From Azomonas tarimensis (lineage in GTDB: Bacteria > Pseudomonadota > Gammaproteobacteria > Pseudomonadales > Pseudomonadaceae): 64,000 nucleotides of DNA. Below the pieces are notes generated by a model. That model had not been told where the DNA came from and searched no databases. It saw only the letters and a list, made by a program, of their open reading frames with translations. The translations under genes were made by a program, and so were the position numbers. This document shows, in pieces, positions 1 to 8,376 of the stretch. The stretch covers positions 806,001 to 870,000 of the forward strand of contig NZ_JBHRXZ010000022.1 of the NCBI RefSeq assembly GCF_042648805.1, given 5' to 3'. How positions within the stretch are numbered: position 1 is the first letter of the stretch; every line of letters begins with the position of its first letter.

Positions 1-107
1 CCCATCTGCAACTCGAAGCTGCCCAGGTCCCGGGCCATCATCTGGGCCTCGGCGGTGGTAGCTGCCAGGCTCACCAGTATCGCCAGCATCCGTTGCCTGG
101 AGAACAT
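1..107 (-). CDS. N-terminus of an exported protein (partial, cut by window edge)
   Basis: Reading leftward from an ATG at 107, about 35 codons remain before the window edge. They encode a typical signal peptide: short basic start (MFSRQR), hydrophobic core (MLAILVSLAATT) and a likely cleavage site after AEA. A purine-rich ribosome site (AGGAAAAAGG) lies just upstream of the ATG on the minus strand. The function cannot be told from this fragment. It is divergent from the decarboxylase gene at 344, with roughly 235 bp between them for both promoters. Confidence 0.6.
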   Translation of the reverse strand, partial: MFSRQRMLAILVSLAATTAEAQMMARDLGSFELQM

Positions 108-343
108 CGCCTTTTTCCTCTATGGGGCGGTCAGGGGCCTGTGGCGATCCGCCTGTTGGACATTGCGAAGCGAACGTTGATCCGCTTCTCCGAGGGGCCG
201 AGAATAGCTACTCAGCCATCCGCAGAGCGTCCGCTCGTCGAGAACCTGTGGAGCGGGCTGTGCTTTTCGGACGAGCGTCCGGTCCTCTGCCCCAGAGTGC
301 CCCGCGCGCGGCCCTTCCCGCCTCACCTGAAGGATGGCTGTCC

Positions 344-1210
344 ATGCACAAACGCTTTTCCCACCACAGCCTGCGCAATGATTTCCGCAAGCTGCTCGCT
401 TCGCCGGCCTGCTATCACACGGCCTCGGTGTTCGACCCGATGTCGGCGCGGATGGCCGCGGATCTGGGTTTCGAGGTCGGTATCCTCGGCGGTTCCGTGG
501 CCTCGTTGCAGGTACTGGCGGCGCCCGACGTGGCCTTGATCACGCTCAGCGAATTCGCCGAGCAGGCGACCCGCATCGGCCGGGTGTCACGCCTGCCGGT
601 CATCGCCGATGCCGACCACGGCTACGGCAATGCCCTGAACGTCATGCGCACGGTGACCGAGCTCGAGCGCGCCGGAGTCGCCGCGCTGACCATCGAGGAC
701 ACCCTGCTGCCGGCCAAATTCGGTCACAAGTCCACCGACCTGATCGGCATCGACGAAGCGGCGGGCAAGATCCGGGCGGCGCTGGAGGCGCGCATCGATC
801 CAGCCATGGCGATCCTCGGGCGCACCAACGCCGGGGTAATCGAGGTGGACGAGGTGGTTGCGCGGGCGCTGGCCTACCAGGAGGCGGGTGCCGATGGCAT
901 CTGCCTGGTGGGCATCCGCGACTTCGATCACCTGGAGGCCATCGCTGCGCAACTGACCTTGCCGCTGATGCTGGTGACCTACGGCAATCCGCTGTTGCGC
1001 GACAACGAGCGGCTGGCGCGACTCGGGGTACGCATCGTGGTCAATGGCCACGCCGCCTACTTCGCCGCGATCAAGGCCACCTACGACTGCCTGCGCGAAC
1101 AGCGTCAGGTCGCTGCCTGCGGCCTCAATGCCTCGGAGCTGTCGGCCAAGTATTCGACGGCCGAAGAGTATGTGGAGTGGGGCGAGGAATTCATGCAGGT
1201 CAAGGAATAG
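344..1210 (+). CDS. Oxaloacetate decarboxylase, isocitrate lyase/PEP mutase superfamily
   Basis: 288 residues with the PEP mutase/isocitrate lyase TIM-barrel signature: PVIADADHGYG near residues 85-95 (Mg2+-binding aspartates), TIEDTLLPAKFGH, ILGRTNAG and YGNP. The loop that carries the catalytic cysteine in isocitrate lyases (KKCGH) reads KFGH here. Length and motifs fit the Pseudomonas oxaloacetate decarboxylase described as PA4872, which splits oxaloacetate to pyruvate and CO2 in the cytoplasm. The frame is open further upstream, but the ATG at 344 has a GAAGGA ribosome site nine bases ahead and gives the family length. The closeness to the urease cluster also matches P. aeruginosa. A lyase acting on a related 2-oxo or methylcitrate-like acid is the alternative. 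Confidence 0.82.
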   Translation: MHKRFSHHSLRNDFRKLLASPACYHTASVFDPMSARMAADLGFEVGILGGSVASLQVLAAPDVALITLSEFAEQATRIGRVSRLPVIADADHGYGNALNVMRTVTELERAGVAALTIEDTLLPAKFGHKSTDLIGIDEAAGKIRAALEARIDPAMAILGRTNAGVIEVDEVVARALAYQEAGADGICLVGIRDFDHLEAIAAQLTLPLMLVTYGNPLLRDNERLARLGVRIVVNGHAAYFAAIKATYDCLREQRQVAACGLNASELSAKYSTAEEYVEWGEEFMQVKE

Positions 1211-1252
1211 CCAGGCGGGCGACGGGAGCACGGAGCCCCCGTCCGTCCGGCC

Positions 1253-1804
1253 TCAGGCGGGCTTGGCCAGCTCCGCGTCGATCGCCGCCGCCAGGCGCTC
1301 GTCATCAGCAGCCACATCCGGCGCGAAGCGCCCGACCACTTCGCCATTGCGACCGATGAGGAATTTCTCGAAATTCCACTGCACTTCCGGAACCGGGTTG
1401 GCGACGATGCCGAAACCCTGCAGCCGTTCGCGCATCGGGCCTTCACCGGTGGCGTCGGGCTTGGCTGCGGTCAGCCGCTGATACAGCGGGTGCTTGTCGG
1501 CGCCGACCACGGAAATCTTCGAAAACAGCGGAAACTCGACGTTGTAGTTCAGGCTGCAGAACTGCTGGATGTCCGCGTCACTCCCCGGCTCCTGCTCCTT
1601 GAAGTTGTTGGCCGGAAAACCCAATACCTCGAGGCCCTGGTCGCGCTTGGCTTCATAGAGCTTCTGCAGGCCTTCGTACTGCGGAGTCAGCCCGCATTTG
1701 GACGCCACGTTCACCACCAGCAGCACCTTGCCCTTGAACGGCTCGAGGGTCGCCGGCTCGCCCTTGATGTTCTTGACCGGGATCTGGTACAGATTTTCGC
1801 TCAT
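1253..1804 (-). CDS. Glutathione peroxidase family thiol peroxidase
   Basis: 183 residues with the GPx thioredoxin fold: NVASKCGLTPQY carries the peroxidatic cysteine at residue 37 (cysteine, not selenocysteine), followed by VLGFPANNFKEQEPG and, near the C-terminus, WNFEKFLI (the Trp-Asn pair). It should reduce hydrogen peroxide or lipid peroxides using thioredoxin or glutathione in the cytoplasm. In the usual FPCNQF block the second cysteine and the glutamine are replaced (FPANNF), so no resolving cysteine stands there. The ATG at 1804 is used because the upstream extension is low-complexity and overlaps the promoter region. It is convergent with the decarboxylase gene and divergent from the DksA-like gene. 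Confidence 0.88.
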   Translation of the reverse strand: MSENLYQIPVKNIKGEPATLEPFKGKVLLVVNVASKCGLTPQYEGLQKLYEAKRDQGLEVLGFPANNFKEQEPGSDADIQQFCSLNYNVEFPLFSKISVVGADKHPLYQRLTAAKPDATGEGPMRERLQGFGIVANPVPEVQWNFEKFLIGRNGEVVGRFAPDVAADDERLAAAIDAELAKPA

Positions 1805-1953
1805 GGATGTGTTCCTTGTTGGATGGAGACGGCTGATCAGCCTAGCCGAAAACCGTGCATTTCGCTCGGATAAGCGAGATTGCAACCGATCCGGAGTCGT
1901 GCAGTATTGTCCAACCTCCATTGCTTGTTTTCGACGCCTTCAGGAGGTATCCG

Positions 1954-2220
1954 ATGGCCAGTGGTTGGGCGAACGACGGGGCCGTGCACGAACAGATCGA
2001 GAGCACTGTCCAGGATGCGGTGGCGCGCGCGCGTAGCCGGTTGGGTCAGGGCGAGAGCCTGACCCATTGCGAAGCCTGCGAGGCGGCCATCCCCGAGGCG
2101 CGGCGGCAGGCCGTACCCGGCGTCCGGCTGTGTGTCGCCTGTCAGTCGGAGGCTGACCAGGAGGCGAAGAAGTTCGCCGGCTACAACCGTCGTGGCAGCA
2201 AGGACAGCCAGTTGCGCTGA
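1954..2220 (+). CDS. DksA/TraR-family small zinc-finger protein
   Basis: 88 residues. The C-terminal half has HCEACEAAIPEARR followed by VRLCVACQ, a CxxC-x17-CxxC zinc finger typical of the short DksA/TraR (YbiI-like) group. The N-terminal half is a charged helix and lacks the long coiled coil of DksA itself. The start at 1954 has a strong AGGAGG site at 1942-1947. Full-length relatives bind RNA polymerase through the secondary channel; whether this short one does is unknown. It stands alone between a divergent peroxidase gene and a methyltransferase gene and lies in the urease neighbourhood, as a similar gene does in P. aeruginosa. Confidence 0.85.
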   Translation: MASGWANDGAVHEQIESTVQDAVARARSRLGQGESLTHCEACEAAIPEARRQAVPGVRLCVACQSEADQEAKKFAGYNRRGSKDSQLR

Positions 2221-2418
2221 GCCTTTTGAAATATTTGGTTACTCCTTCTCGGGTCAAGCGCAACGCGGCGATTTCATTGGCTGACGAGTGGTCGGCTGGC
2301 TTGTCGGTCTGCTCCTGGCGATGCGCCGCGGCGAACCTTGCCGTAGCCAGCGGGTCGTGAGTTGAGCGCCAGCATTTTTTTTGCCGGCAATCGAACCGCC
2401 CCAGGGAGCCACAGCCCG

Positions 2419-3219
2419 ATGCCACTCGCCTCCGTTCGCTCGATGTCCGCCCGTGCCCTGCCTGCCTTGCTGCTGGCCGCCAGCCTGCCTCTGCAGGCAC
2501 AGATTACGCCCCCTCAACTGGACGTCCCCTATGTGCCGACACCGGAGCCGGTGGTGGCGCGCATGCTGGAAATGGCCGACGTGCAGCCCGAGGACTACGT
2601 CATTGACCTGGGATCGGGCGACGGCCGGATCGCCATCGCCGCTGTGCGTGACTTCGACGCCCGCCAAGCGCTCGGGGTGGACCTCAATCCGGTGCGCGTC
2701 AGTGAGGCCGTGGAAAATGCCGAGCGCGCCGGGGTGACCGACCGGGTCACCTTCGAGGAAGGCGACCTGTTCGAAAAGGACATCTCCGACGCCACGGTGC
2801 TGACCATGTACCTGTTGCCCAGGGTCAACCTGCAGCTGCGTCCGGTGATTCTCGACACCCTGGAGCCTGGCACCCGGGTGGTGTCCCATGCGTTCAGCAT
2901 GGATGAATGGGAGCCGGATGACACCGACGTGGTGTCCAACAGCTATATCTATCTCTGGATCGTTCCGGCCAAGGTCGACGGCGACTGGCAGATCAGTACG
3001 CCCGAGGGTGACTTCAGCGTCAGCCTGATGCAGCAGTTCCAGATGGTCGAGGGCGTAGCCGAAGGCCTCGAGCCGGGGATCGTCAAGGGTCGACTGAACG
3101 GTACCCAGATCGAGTTCACTCTTGACGACCGCCATTATGTGGGCACGGTGAACGGTGACAGCATCGAGCCGGTGTCGATGGAGGGTGCCGTGGCCAACTG
3201 GAGCGCCCGCCGGAACTGA
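2419..3219 (+). CDS. Exported class I SAM-dependent methyltransferase-like protein
   Basis: 266 residues from the ATG at 2419 (GGGAG upstream; an in-frame TTG at 2362 is less likely). The N-terminus is a signal peptide (ALPALLLAASLPLQAQ), so the protein is probably periplasmic. It then has PYVPTPEPVVARML, motif I VIDLGSGDGRIAIAA, an acidic motif II (GVDLNP) and TMYLLPRVNLQLRP, as in Rossmann-fold methyltransferases. The C-terminal 90 residues form a separate beta-rich domain. A methyltransferase fold behind a signal peptide is unusual because SAM is cytoplasmic; it may bind another ligand. The stop is only 4 bp before the permease start, so the two are likely co-transcribed. The substrate is unknown. 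Confidence 0.75.
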   Translation: MPLASVRSMSARALPALLLAASLPLQAQITPPQLDVPYVPTPEPVVARMLEMADVQPEDYVIDLGSGDGRIAIAAVRDFDARQALGVDLNPVRVSEAVENAERAGVTDRVTFEEGDLFEKDISDATVLTMYLLPRVNLQLRPVILDTLEPGTRVVSHAFSMDEWEPDDTDVVSNSYIYLWIVPAKVDGDWQISTPEGDFSVSLMQQFQMVEGVAEGLEPGIVKGRLNGTQIEFTLDDRHYVGTVNGDSIEPVSMEGAVANWSARRN

Positions 3220-3223
3220 TCCC

Positions 3224-4570
3224 ATGAATGCATCCGCCTCCCTGGGGAGGCACTCGGCCGGCCTGTCGGTACTCGACGGCGTGGCTGTGTTGGTGGGCGT
3301 CGTGGTGGGGGTTGGCATCTTCGGCTTCCCGCCGCTGGTGGCGATGCACGCGGACTCCGGCCTGGTGTACATCGGGTTGTGGCTTGCCGGCGGGCTGGTG
3401 ATGCTGGTCGGAGCGCTGTGCTATGCCGAGCTTGGCTCGGCGTTTCCCGACCACGGTGGCGAGTATCACTATCTGCGCCATGCCTGGGGCGAACGGGTGG
3501 CTCTGCTGTTCGCCTGGGCGCGTGGCTCGGTGATCCAGACCGGCGCGATCGCCACCGTGGCCTTCATCTTCGGCGAGTACGCCCAGCGCTTGCTGCCGCT
3601 GGGAACTCATGGGGTGGCGCTGTGGGCGGGGCTCTCGGTGCTGGCGCTGACCGCGCTGAACATGCTCGGTACCCATGAATCCAAGCGCGCCCAGCTCGTG
3701 CTCAGCGCCCTGACGCTGCTCGCGGTGCTGTCGATGGTGGTGGCCGGGCTATTCATCGGCGGCAACGCCGAGCCCGTCGCCGCAGCGGAGCCTGTTGGCC
3801 TGGCACCTGGCCTGCTGGGCATGGGGATGGTGTTCGTGCTGCTCACCTACGGTGGCTGGAACGAGGCGGCCTACCTGTCCGGGGAGCTGCGCGATCCCGG
3901 GCGCAACATGGTACGTGTGCTGCTCATCGGCACCCTGGTGGTCACCCTGCTGTACCTGCTGGCCAACCTTGCCTTTCTGCAGATCTTCGGACTCGCCGGG
4001 CTGCGTGCTTCGGGCGCGGTGGGCGCCGACCTGATGGAAATCGTCGCCGGGCCCTGGGCCGCCGCCTTGCTCAGTCTTCTGATCTGCTTTGCAGCGCTCA
4101 GCACGCTCAATGCCACGGTGCTCACCGGTGCCCGGGTCTATTACGCCCTTGGCCGCGACGTGCCACAGTTGAGTCTGCTGGGCGCCTGGAACGAGCGCGG
4201 CGCGACGCCGGTGCGGGCCCTGCTGGTGCAGGGCGGCATCACTCTCCTGCTGGTGCTCTTCGGCGCCTTCAGCGCCAGTGGCGTGGAAGCCATGGTGGCC
4301 TATACCGCGCCGGTGTTCTGGCTGTTCATGGGCCTTACCGCCCTGTCGCTGATGCGCTTGCGCAAGCGCCATCCGCATCAGCCACGACCGTTCCGGGTGC
4401 CGCTCTATCCGCTGTTGCCGCTGCTGTTCGCCCTGAGCTGCCTGGGGCTGTTCTGGTCCAGCGCGGTGTATGCAGGCCTGGGGGCGTTGCTGGGTCTGGT
4501 AGTGCTGGCCGCTGGGCTGCCGCTGTTGCTGCTGCGACGTCCGGTGCCGGTCGCCGAGTCGGCGGACTGA
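3224..4570 (+). CDS. APC superfamily amino acid permease
   Basis: 448 residues, almost entirely hydrophobic, with about twelve membrane segments. The N-terminal GVVVGVGIFGFP is the glycine-rich first helix of the APC fold, and later segments include CYAELGSAFPDHGGEYHYL and YGGWNEAAYLSGELRDP, typical of amino acid/polyamine/organocation permeases. It should import an amino acid or amine across the inner membrane by proton coupling; the substrate cannot be read from sequence. The ATG at 3224 lies 4 bp after the methyltransferase stop and has only a weak ribosome site, suggesting translational coupling. The last 54 bp, encoding LPLLLLRRPVPVAESAD and the stop, are duplicated twice downstream. Confidence 0.85.
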   Translation: MNASASLGRHSAGLSVLDGVAVLVGVVVGVGIFGFPPLVAMHADSGLVYIGLWLAGGLVMLVGALCYAELGSAFPDHGGEYHYLRHAWGERVALLFAWARGSVIQTGAIATVAFIFGEYAQRLLPLGTHGVALWAGLSVLALTALNMLGTHESKRAQLVLSALTLLAVLSMVVAGLFIGGNAEPVAAAEPVGLAPGLLGMGMVFVLLTYGGWNEAAYLSGELRDPGRNMVRVLLIGTLVVTLLYLLANLAFLQIFGLAGLRASGAVGADLMEIVAGPWAAALLSLLICFAALSTLNATVLTGARVYYALGRDVPQLSLLGAWNERGATPVRALLVQGGITLLLVLFGAFSASGVEAMVAYTAPVFWLFMGLTALSLMRLRKRHPHQPRPFRVPLYPLLPLLFALSCLGLFWSSAVYAGLGALLGLVVLAAGLPLLLLRRPVPVAESAD

Positions 4571-4890
4571 CGTGCGGGGCGGGAGGGGGGAGCCGCGGCG
4601 CGGCTGATGTCGGATTACGCTGCGCTAATCCGACCTACGGTGCTGCCGCTGTTGCTGCTGCGACGTCCGGTGCCGGTCGCCGAGTCGGCGGACTGACGCG
4701 CGGGGCGGGAGGGGGAGCCGCGGCGCGGCTGATGTCGGATTACGCTGCGCTAATCCGACCTACGGTGCTGCCGCTATTGCTGCTGCGACGTCCGGTGCCG
4801 GTCGCCGAGTCGGCGGACTGACGTGCGGAGCGGGAGGGGGAGCCGCGGCGCGGCTGATGTCGGATTACGCTGCGCTAATCCGACCTACGG
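4517..4890 (+). repeat. Three tandem copies of a 125-126 bp unit containing the permease 3' end and a palindrome
   Basis: Units begin at 4517, 4643 and 4768 (CTGCCGCT...). Each holds the last 54 bp of the permease gene with its stop codon, a G-rich stretch (GCGGGAGGGGGAGCCGCGGC) and the palindrome GTCGGATTA-CGCTGCGC-TAATCCGAC followed by CTACGG. Copies differ by a few substitutions (GTTG/ATTG, ACGTGCGG/ACGCGCGG) and one G, so the duplication is recent but not brand new. The hairpins sit between the convergent permease and histidine kinase genes and could act as bidirectional terminators or transcript stabilisers. The palindrome resembles dispersed repeats common in Pseudomonas genomes. Confidence 0.9.
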
Positions 4891-4927
4891 GGGCCTGGGC
4901 GCGCGCCTTGAGGAAGGGCACAACCGA

Positions 4928-6124
4928 TCACGCCGCGCTGCCAGGGGCCGTCAGTGGTATCTTCAGGCAGAAGCGGGTGCCCTCTTCGAGGCTGGAGCTG
5001 GCCTCCATCGAGCCGCCATGTGAGCGTGCGATTTCGTTGACGATATACAGGCCGAGGCCGAGGCCCTGTGCGGGTGCTTCGTCAGGGGCGCGCCAGTAAG
5101 GTTGGAACAGGCGTGCCAGCCGCTCGAGCGGGATCGGCGTTCCCGGGTTGCTCACCTCAAGCAGCAGCCAGTCGTCTTGCCGCCGAGCGCTGACCCTGAC
5201 GCGGCCGTCCTCGGCGCCATGCAGCAGCGCGTTGGCCAGCAGGTTCGAGAGAAGCTGGGCCAGACGATCGGAATCGCAATCGATGCTGCCGAGCGGTTCG
5301 ATGGCGATGTCTATCAATCGCTCGGGATAGTGCTCACGCAGCTCTGCCACCACCTCGTGGAAGGTCTTTTCCAGCGTCGGGCAGGACGCGATGCGCAGGG
5401 GGATGCCGTTGCCCAGCCGGCCACGGGCGAAATCCAGTACATCGTCCACCAGGCGGGAAGCGCGCTGGCTGGCGCTCTGGATATGTCCTGCGGCCTTCAA
5501 CGCCAGCGGATCCCGGGACTTGCGCAGGAGCATCTCGGCGCTGGCGCTGATGGAAAACAAGGGGTTGCGCAGGTCATGCCCGAGCAAGGCGATGAACTGT
5601 TCGCGAAGCTCCGAGGTTTGCCGTTCGCTGGACAATGCCGTCTGGGTCGCCTGCAACTGCTCGTCGGCTTCCAGCTGCAGCGCCAGGAGCCGTGCAAAGG
5701 ATTCCATCATGGCGATGATGCGCGGTTGGTCGAGCTCTGCCGGCAGCGGGTCGAGCGCGCACAGCGTACCGAAGAAGGTGCCATCGGTGCGGAAGATCGG
5801 CATCGAGATGTAGCTCTCGAAGCCGTACAGGCGCGGGGTGTGGTGGTTGCAGTAACGCTCGTCTTCGCTGACCCTGTTGATGACGATGGGCGTTCGGCTG
5901 GCATGAACCTCGTGGCACAGCGTACTGCCCACATCCAGCTCGCCACCCACCGGAAGGCCGAAATCGATGCGATCCAGTACCGCGCAGGCAGTCCAGGAGT
6001 CGTCGGTCACCCGGGCCACGGCGGCGAAGCGCAGGCCGGTGGTGTCCAACACCACTTGCAGGATGGCCGGCACGGCGCCAATCCGGCCGACGGTATCGAG
6101 ATCATTGATGACGAAGCGGAGCAT
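4928..6124 (-). CDS. GAF-domain sensor histidine kinase (orphan)
   Basis: 398 residues without membrane segments, so a soluble sensor. Residues about 15-150 are a GAF domain (GRIGAVPAILQVVLDTTG, CHEVHASRTPIVINRV, YISMPIFRTDGTFFGTLCALD). A short coiled linker leads to the HisKA H-box LLGHDLRNPL with the phospho-accepting histidine at 183. The ATPase domain has an N-box (DRLAQLLSNLLANALLHG) and a G-box (GLGLGLYIVNEI). It should autophosphorylate in response to a small ligand, light or redox signal bound by GAF and pass phosphate to a response regulator, but none is adjacent. It is downstream of ureC on the same strand with about 95 bp between, so its job may be unrelated to urease. Confidence 0.88.
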   Translation of the reverse strand: MLRFVINDLDTVGRIGAVPAILQVVLDTTGLRFAAVARVTDDSWTACAVLDRIDFGLPVGGELDVGSTLCHEVHASRTPIVINRVSEDERYCNHHTPRLYGFESYISMPIFRTDGTFFGTLCALDPLPAELDQPRIIAMMESFARLLALQLEADEQLQATQTALSSERQTSELREQFIALLGHDLRNPLFSISASAEMLLRKSRDPLALKAAGHIQSASQRASRLVDDVLDFARGRLGNGIPLRIASCPTLEKTFHEVVAELREHYPERLIDIAIEPLGSIDCDSDRLAQLLSNLLANALLHGAEDGRVRVSARRQDDWLLLEVSNPGTPIPLERLARLFQPYWRAPDEAPAQGLGLGLYIVNEIARSHGGSMEASSSLEEGTRFCLKIPLTAPGSAA

Positions 6125-6219
6125 TCTTGCCTACCGGGCATTGAGGGCGGCCGTGCTCCGAATGGGGCGTTGCCGGGGCGAGCCGTGGTGGGTCATTCGA
6201 CCCACCGAAACGGTAGCTA

Positions 6220-7920
6220 TTAGAACAGGAAGTAGCGCTGTGCCATGGGCAGTTCGTCGGCCGGCTCGCACCAGAGCAGTTGGCCATCGGCCTTGACCTG
6301 GTAGTTCTGCGGGTCCACGTCGATGGTCGGCGTGTAGTCGTTGTGGATCAGGTCTTTCTTCTGCACGGTGCGGCAGCCCTTGACCACGCCGATCTTCTTC
6401 TTCAGCCCCAGCTGTTCCGGCACGCCGGCCTCGAACGCCGCCTGGCTGATGAAGGTGAAGCTCGACGCATGCAGGCTGCCGCCGTAGCTGCCGAACATCG
6501 GCCGGTAATGCACCGGCTGCGGTGTCGGGATCGAGGCGTTGGCGTCGCCCATCAGGCTGGCGGCGATGACCCCGCCCTTGAGGATCAGCGTCGGCTTGAC
6601 GCCAAAGAAGGCCGGGCGCCAGAGCACCAGGTCCGCCCACTTGCCGACCTCGATGGAACCGACCTCGTGGCTGATGCCATGGGTGATCGCCGGATTGATG
6701 GTGTACTTGGCGATGTAGCGCTTGGCGCGGAAGTTGTCGTTGCCCGCGCCGTCGCCGGGCAGGGCGCCACGCTGGCGTTTCATCTTGTCGGCGGTCTGCC
6801 AGGTGCGGGTGATCACCTCGCCGACGCGGCCCATGGCCTGGCTGTCGGAGCTGATCATCGAGAAGGCGCCCAGGTCATGGAGGATGTCCTCCGCGGCGAT
6901 GGTTTCGCGGCGGATGCGGCTTTCGGCGAAGGCCACGTCCTCGGCGATGCTCGGGTCGAGATGGTGGCAGACCATCAGCATGTCCAGGTGCTCGTCGATG
7001 GTGTTGCGGGTGAACGGCCGGGTCGGGTTGGTGGAGCTGGGCAGCACGTTGGGGAAGCCGCAGGCCTTGATGATGTCCGGAGCATGGCCGCCGCCGGCGC
7101 CCTCGGTGTGGTAGGTGTGGATGGTGCGCCCCTTGAAGGCACCGAGGGTGGTTTCGACAAAGCCGGATTCGTTCAGCGTGTCGGTGTGGATCGCCACCTG
7201 GATGTCGTACTGGTCGGCCACGCTCAGGCAGTTGTCGATGGCCGCCGGGGTGGTGCCCCAGTCCTCGTGCAGCTTGAGGCCGATGGCGCCGGCCGCGATC
7301 TGTTCGATCAGCGGTTCGGGCAGCGAGACGTTGCCCTTGCCGGTGAAGCCGATGTTCATCGGGAAGGCTTCGGCGGCCTTGAGCATTTGCGCCATGTGCC
7401 ATGGCCCCGGCGTGACGGTGGTGGCGTAGGTGCCGGTGGCCGGCCCGGTGCCGCCGCCGATCATGGTGGTGGTGCCGCTCATCAGGGCTTCTTCGATCTG
7501 CTGCGGGCAGATGAAGTGGATATGGGTATCTATCCCGCCCGCCGTCAGGATCATGCCCTCGCCAGCGATCACTTCGGTGGCGCCGCCGATGGCGATGCTC
7601 ACGCCGGGCTGGATATCCGGGTTGCCGGCCTTGCCGATGGCGGCGATGCGTCCGTCCTTGAGGCCGACGTCGGCCTTGACGATGCCCCAGTGGTCGAGGA
7701 TCAGCGCATTGGTGATGACTGTGTCGACCACCTCGGCGGCACACAGCTGGCTCTGGCCCATGCCGTCGCGGATGACCTTGCCCCCTCCAAACTTCACCTC
7801 GTCGCCGTAGACGGTGAAGTCCTTCTCCACCTCGATCCAGAGTTCGGTATCGGCCAGGCGCACCTTGTCGCCAACGGTGGGGCCGAACATGTCGGCGTAG
7901 GCCTGTCTGCTGACTTTCAT
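6220..7920 (-). CDS. ureC: Urease alpha subunit
   Basis: 566 residues, the family length. This is the catalytic subunit that hydrolyses urea to ammonia and carbamate at a di-nickel centre. Ligands are visible: His133 and His135 (GGIDTHIHF), the lysine that becomes carbamylated at 216 (IGLKLHEDWG), His245, His271, Asp359 (SMISSDSQAMGR), and the mobile-flap Cys318-His319 (MVCHHLD). The start MKVSRQAYADMFG at 7920 has a GAGGGA ribosome site; a longer open frame upstream is not conserved-looking. It is the last gene of the ureD-ureA-GNAT-ureB-ureC unit, separated from ureB by 150 bp of short GCTTGC/GCCGC-type repeats. Nickel chaperones UreEFG are not in this window. Confidence 0.98.
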   Translation of the reverse strand: MKVSRQAYADMFGPTVGDKVRLADTELWIEVEKDFTVYGDEVKFGGGKVIRDGMGQSQLCAAEVVDTVITNALILDHWGIVKADVGLKDGRIAAIGKAGNPDIQPGVSIAIGGATEVIAGEGMILTAGGIDTHIHFICPQQIEEALMSGTTTMIGGGTGPATGTYATTVTPGPWHMAQMLKAAEAFPMNIGFTGKGNVSLPEPLIEQIAAGAIGLKLHEDWGTTPAAIDNCLSVADQYDIQVAIHTDTLNESGFVETTLGAFKGRTIHTYHTEGAGGGHAPDIIKACGFPNVLPSSTNPTRPFTRNTIDEHLDMLMVCHHLDPSIAEDVAFAESRIRRETIAAEDILHDLGAFSMISSDSQAMGRVGEVITRTWQTADKMKRQRGALPGDGAGNDNFRAKRYIAKYTINPAITHGISHEVGSIEVGKWADLVLWRPAFFGVKPTLILKGGVIAASLMGDANASIPTPQPVHYRPMFGSYGGSLHASSFTFISQAAFEAGVPEQLGLKKKIGVVKGCRTVQKKDLIHNDYTPTIDVDPQNYQVKADGQLLWCEPADELPMAQRYFLF

Positions 7921-8070
7921 TTCTGATCCCTCGGAGGACGAGCCGCAAGCCGCGAGCCGCGAACTAAAGCGAGGCCGTGCTCGCCTGCTCACGGAGCGCC
8001 TGGCTTTCGCCCAGGTTGAAAAAGCGTGCGTAAAAAAGCACCGGGTTGCTTTGCCCTAGCTTGCAGCTTG

Positions 8071-8376
8071 CTAGAGCTTTCCCATGACCCGCCCGGCAAA
8101 GCCGTACACGGTCCGTTCGCCGGCCAGTTCCACCAGTTCGACGTCGCGGCTCTGGCCTGGCTCGAAGCGTACCGCGGTGCCGGCGGGGATGTTCAGGCGC
8201 ATGCCGCGAGCCTGCGTGCGGTCGAACAGCAGGGCGTCGTTGGTTTCCTGGAAGTGGTAGTGCGAGCCCACCTGGATCGGGCGGTCGCCACTGTTGGCCA
8301 CCGACAGGGTCAGGGTGCGGCGGCCGACGTTGAGTTCGATGTCGCCCTCCGCGATCTGGTATTCGCCAGGAATCAT
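8071..8376 (-). CDS. ureB: Urease beta subunit
   Basis: 101 residues, starting MIPGEYQIAEGDIELN, with VANSGDRPIQVGSHYHFQE and TQARGMRLNIPAGTAVRFEPG, the invariant blocks of the small urease beta chain. It packs between alpha and gamma chains in the (alpha-beta-gamma)3 enzyme and has no catalytic residues itself. Its ATG overlaps the stop of the acetyltransferase gene by 4 bases (ATGA), indicating translational coupling. The 150 bp gap to ureC is longer than the other gaps in the operon. Confidence 0.97.
   Translation of the reverse strand: MIPGEYQIAEGDIELNVGRRTLTLSVANSGDRPIQVGSHYHFQETNDALLFDRTQARGMRLNIPAGTAVRFEPGQSRDVELVELAGERTVYGFAGRVMGKL

Noticed and set aside
4571..4890. Short reading frames in the triplicated region as genes
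   Set aside because: They follow the repeat unit, contain the palindrome and have no ribosome sites or motifs.
6280..7926. A 548-codon open frame antisense to ureC
   Set aside because: Composition typical of reverse-complement shadow; ureC carries all nickel ligands on the other strand.
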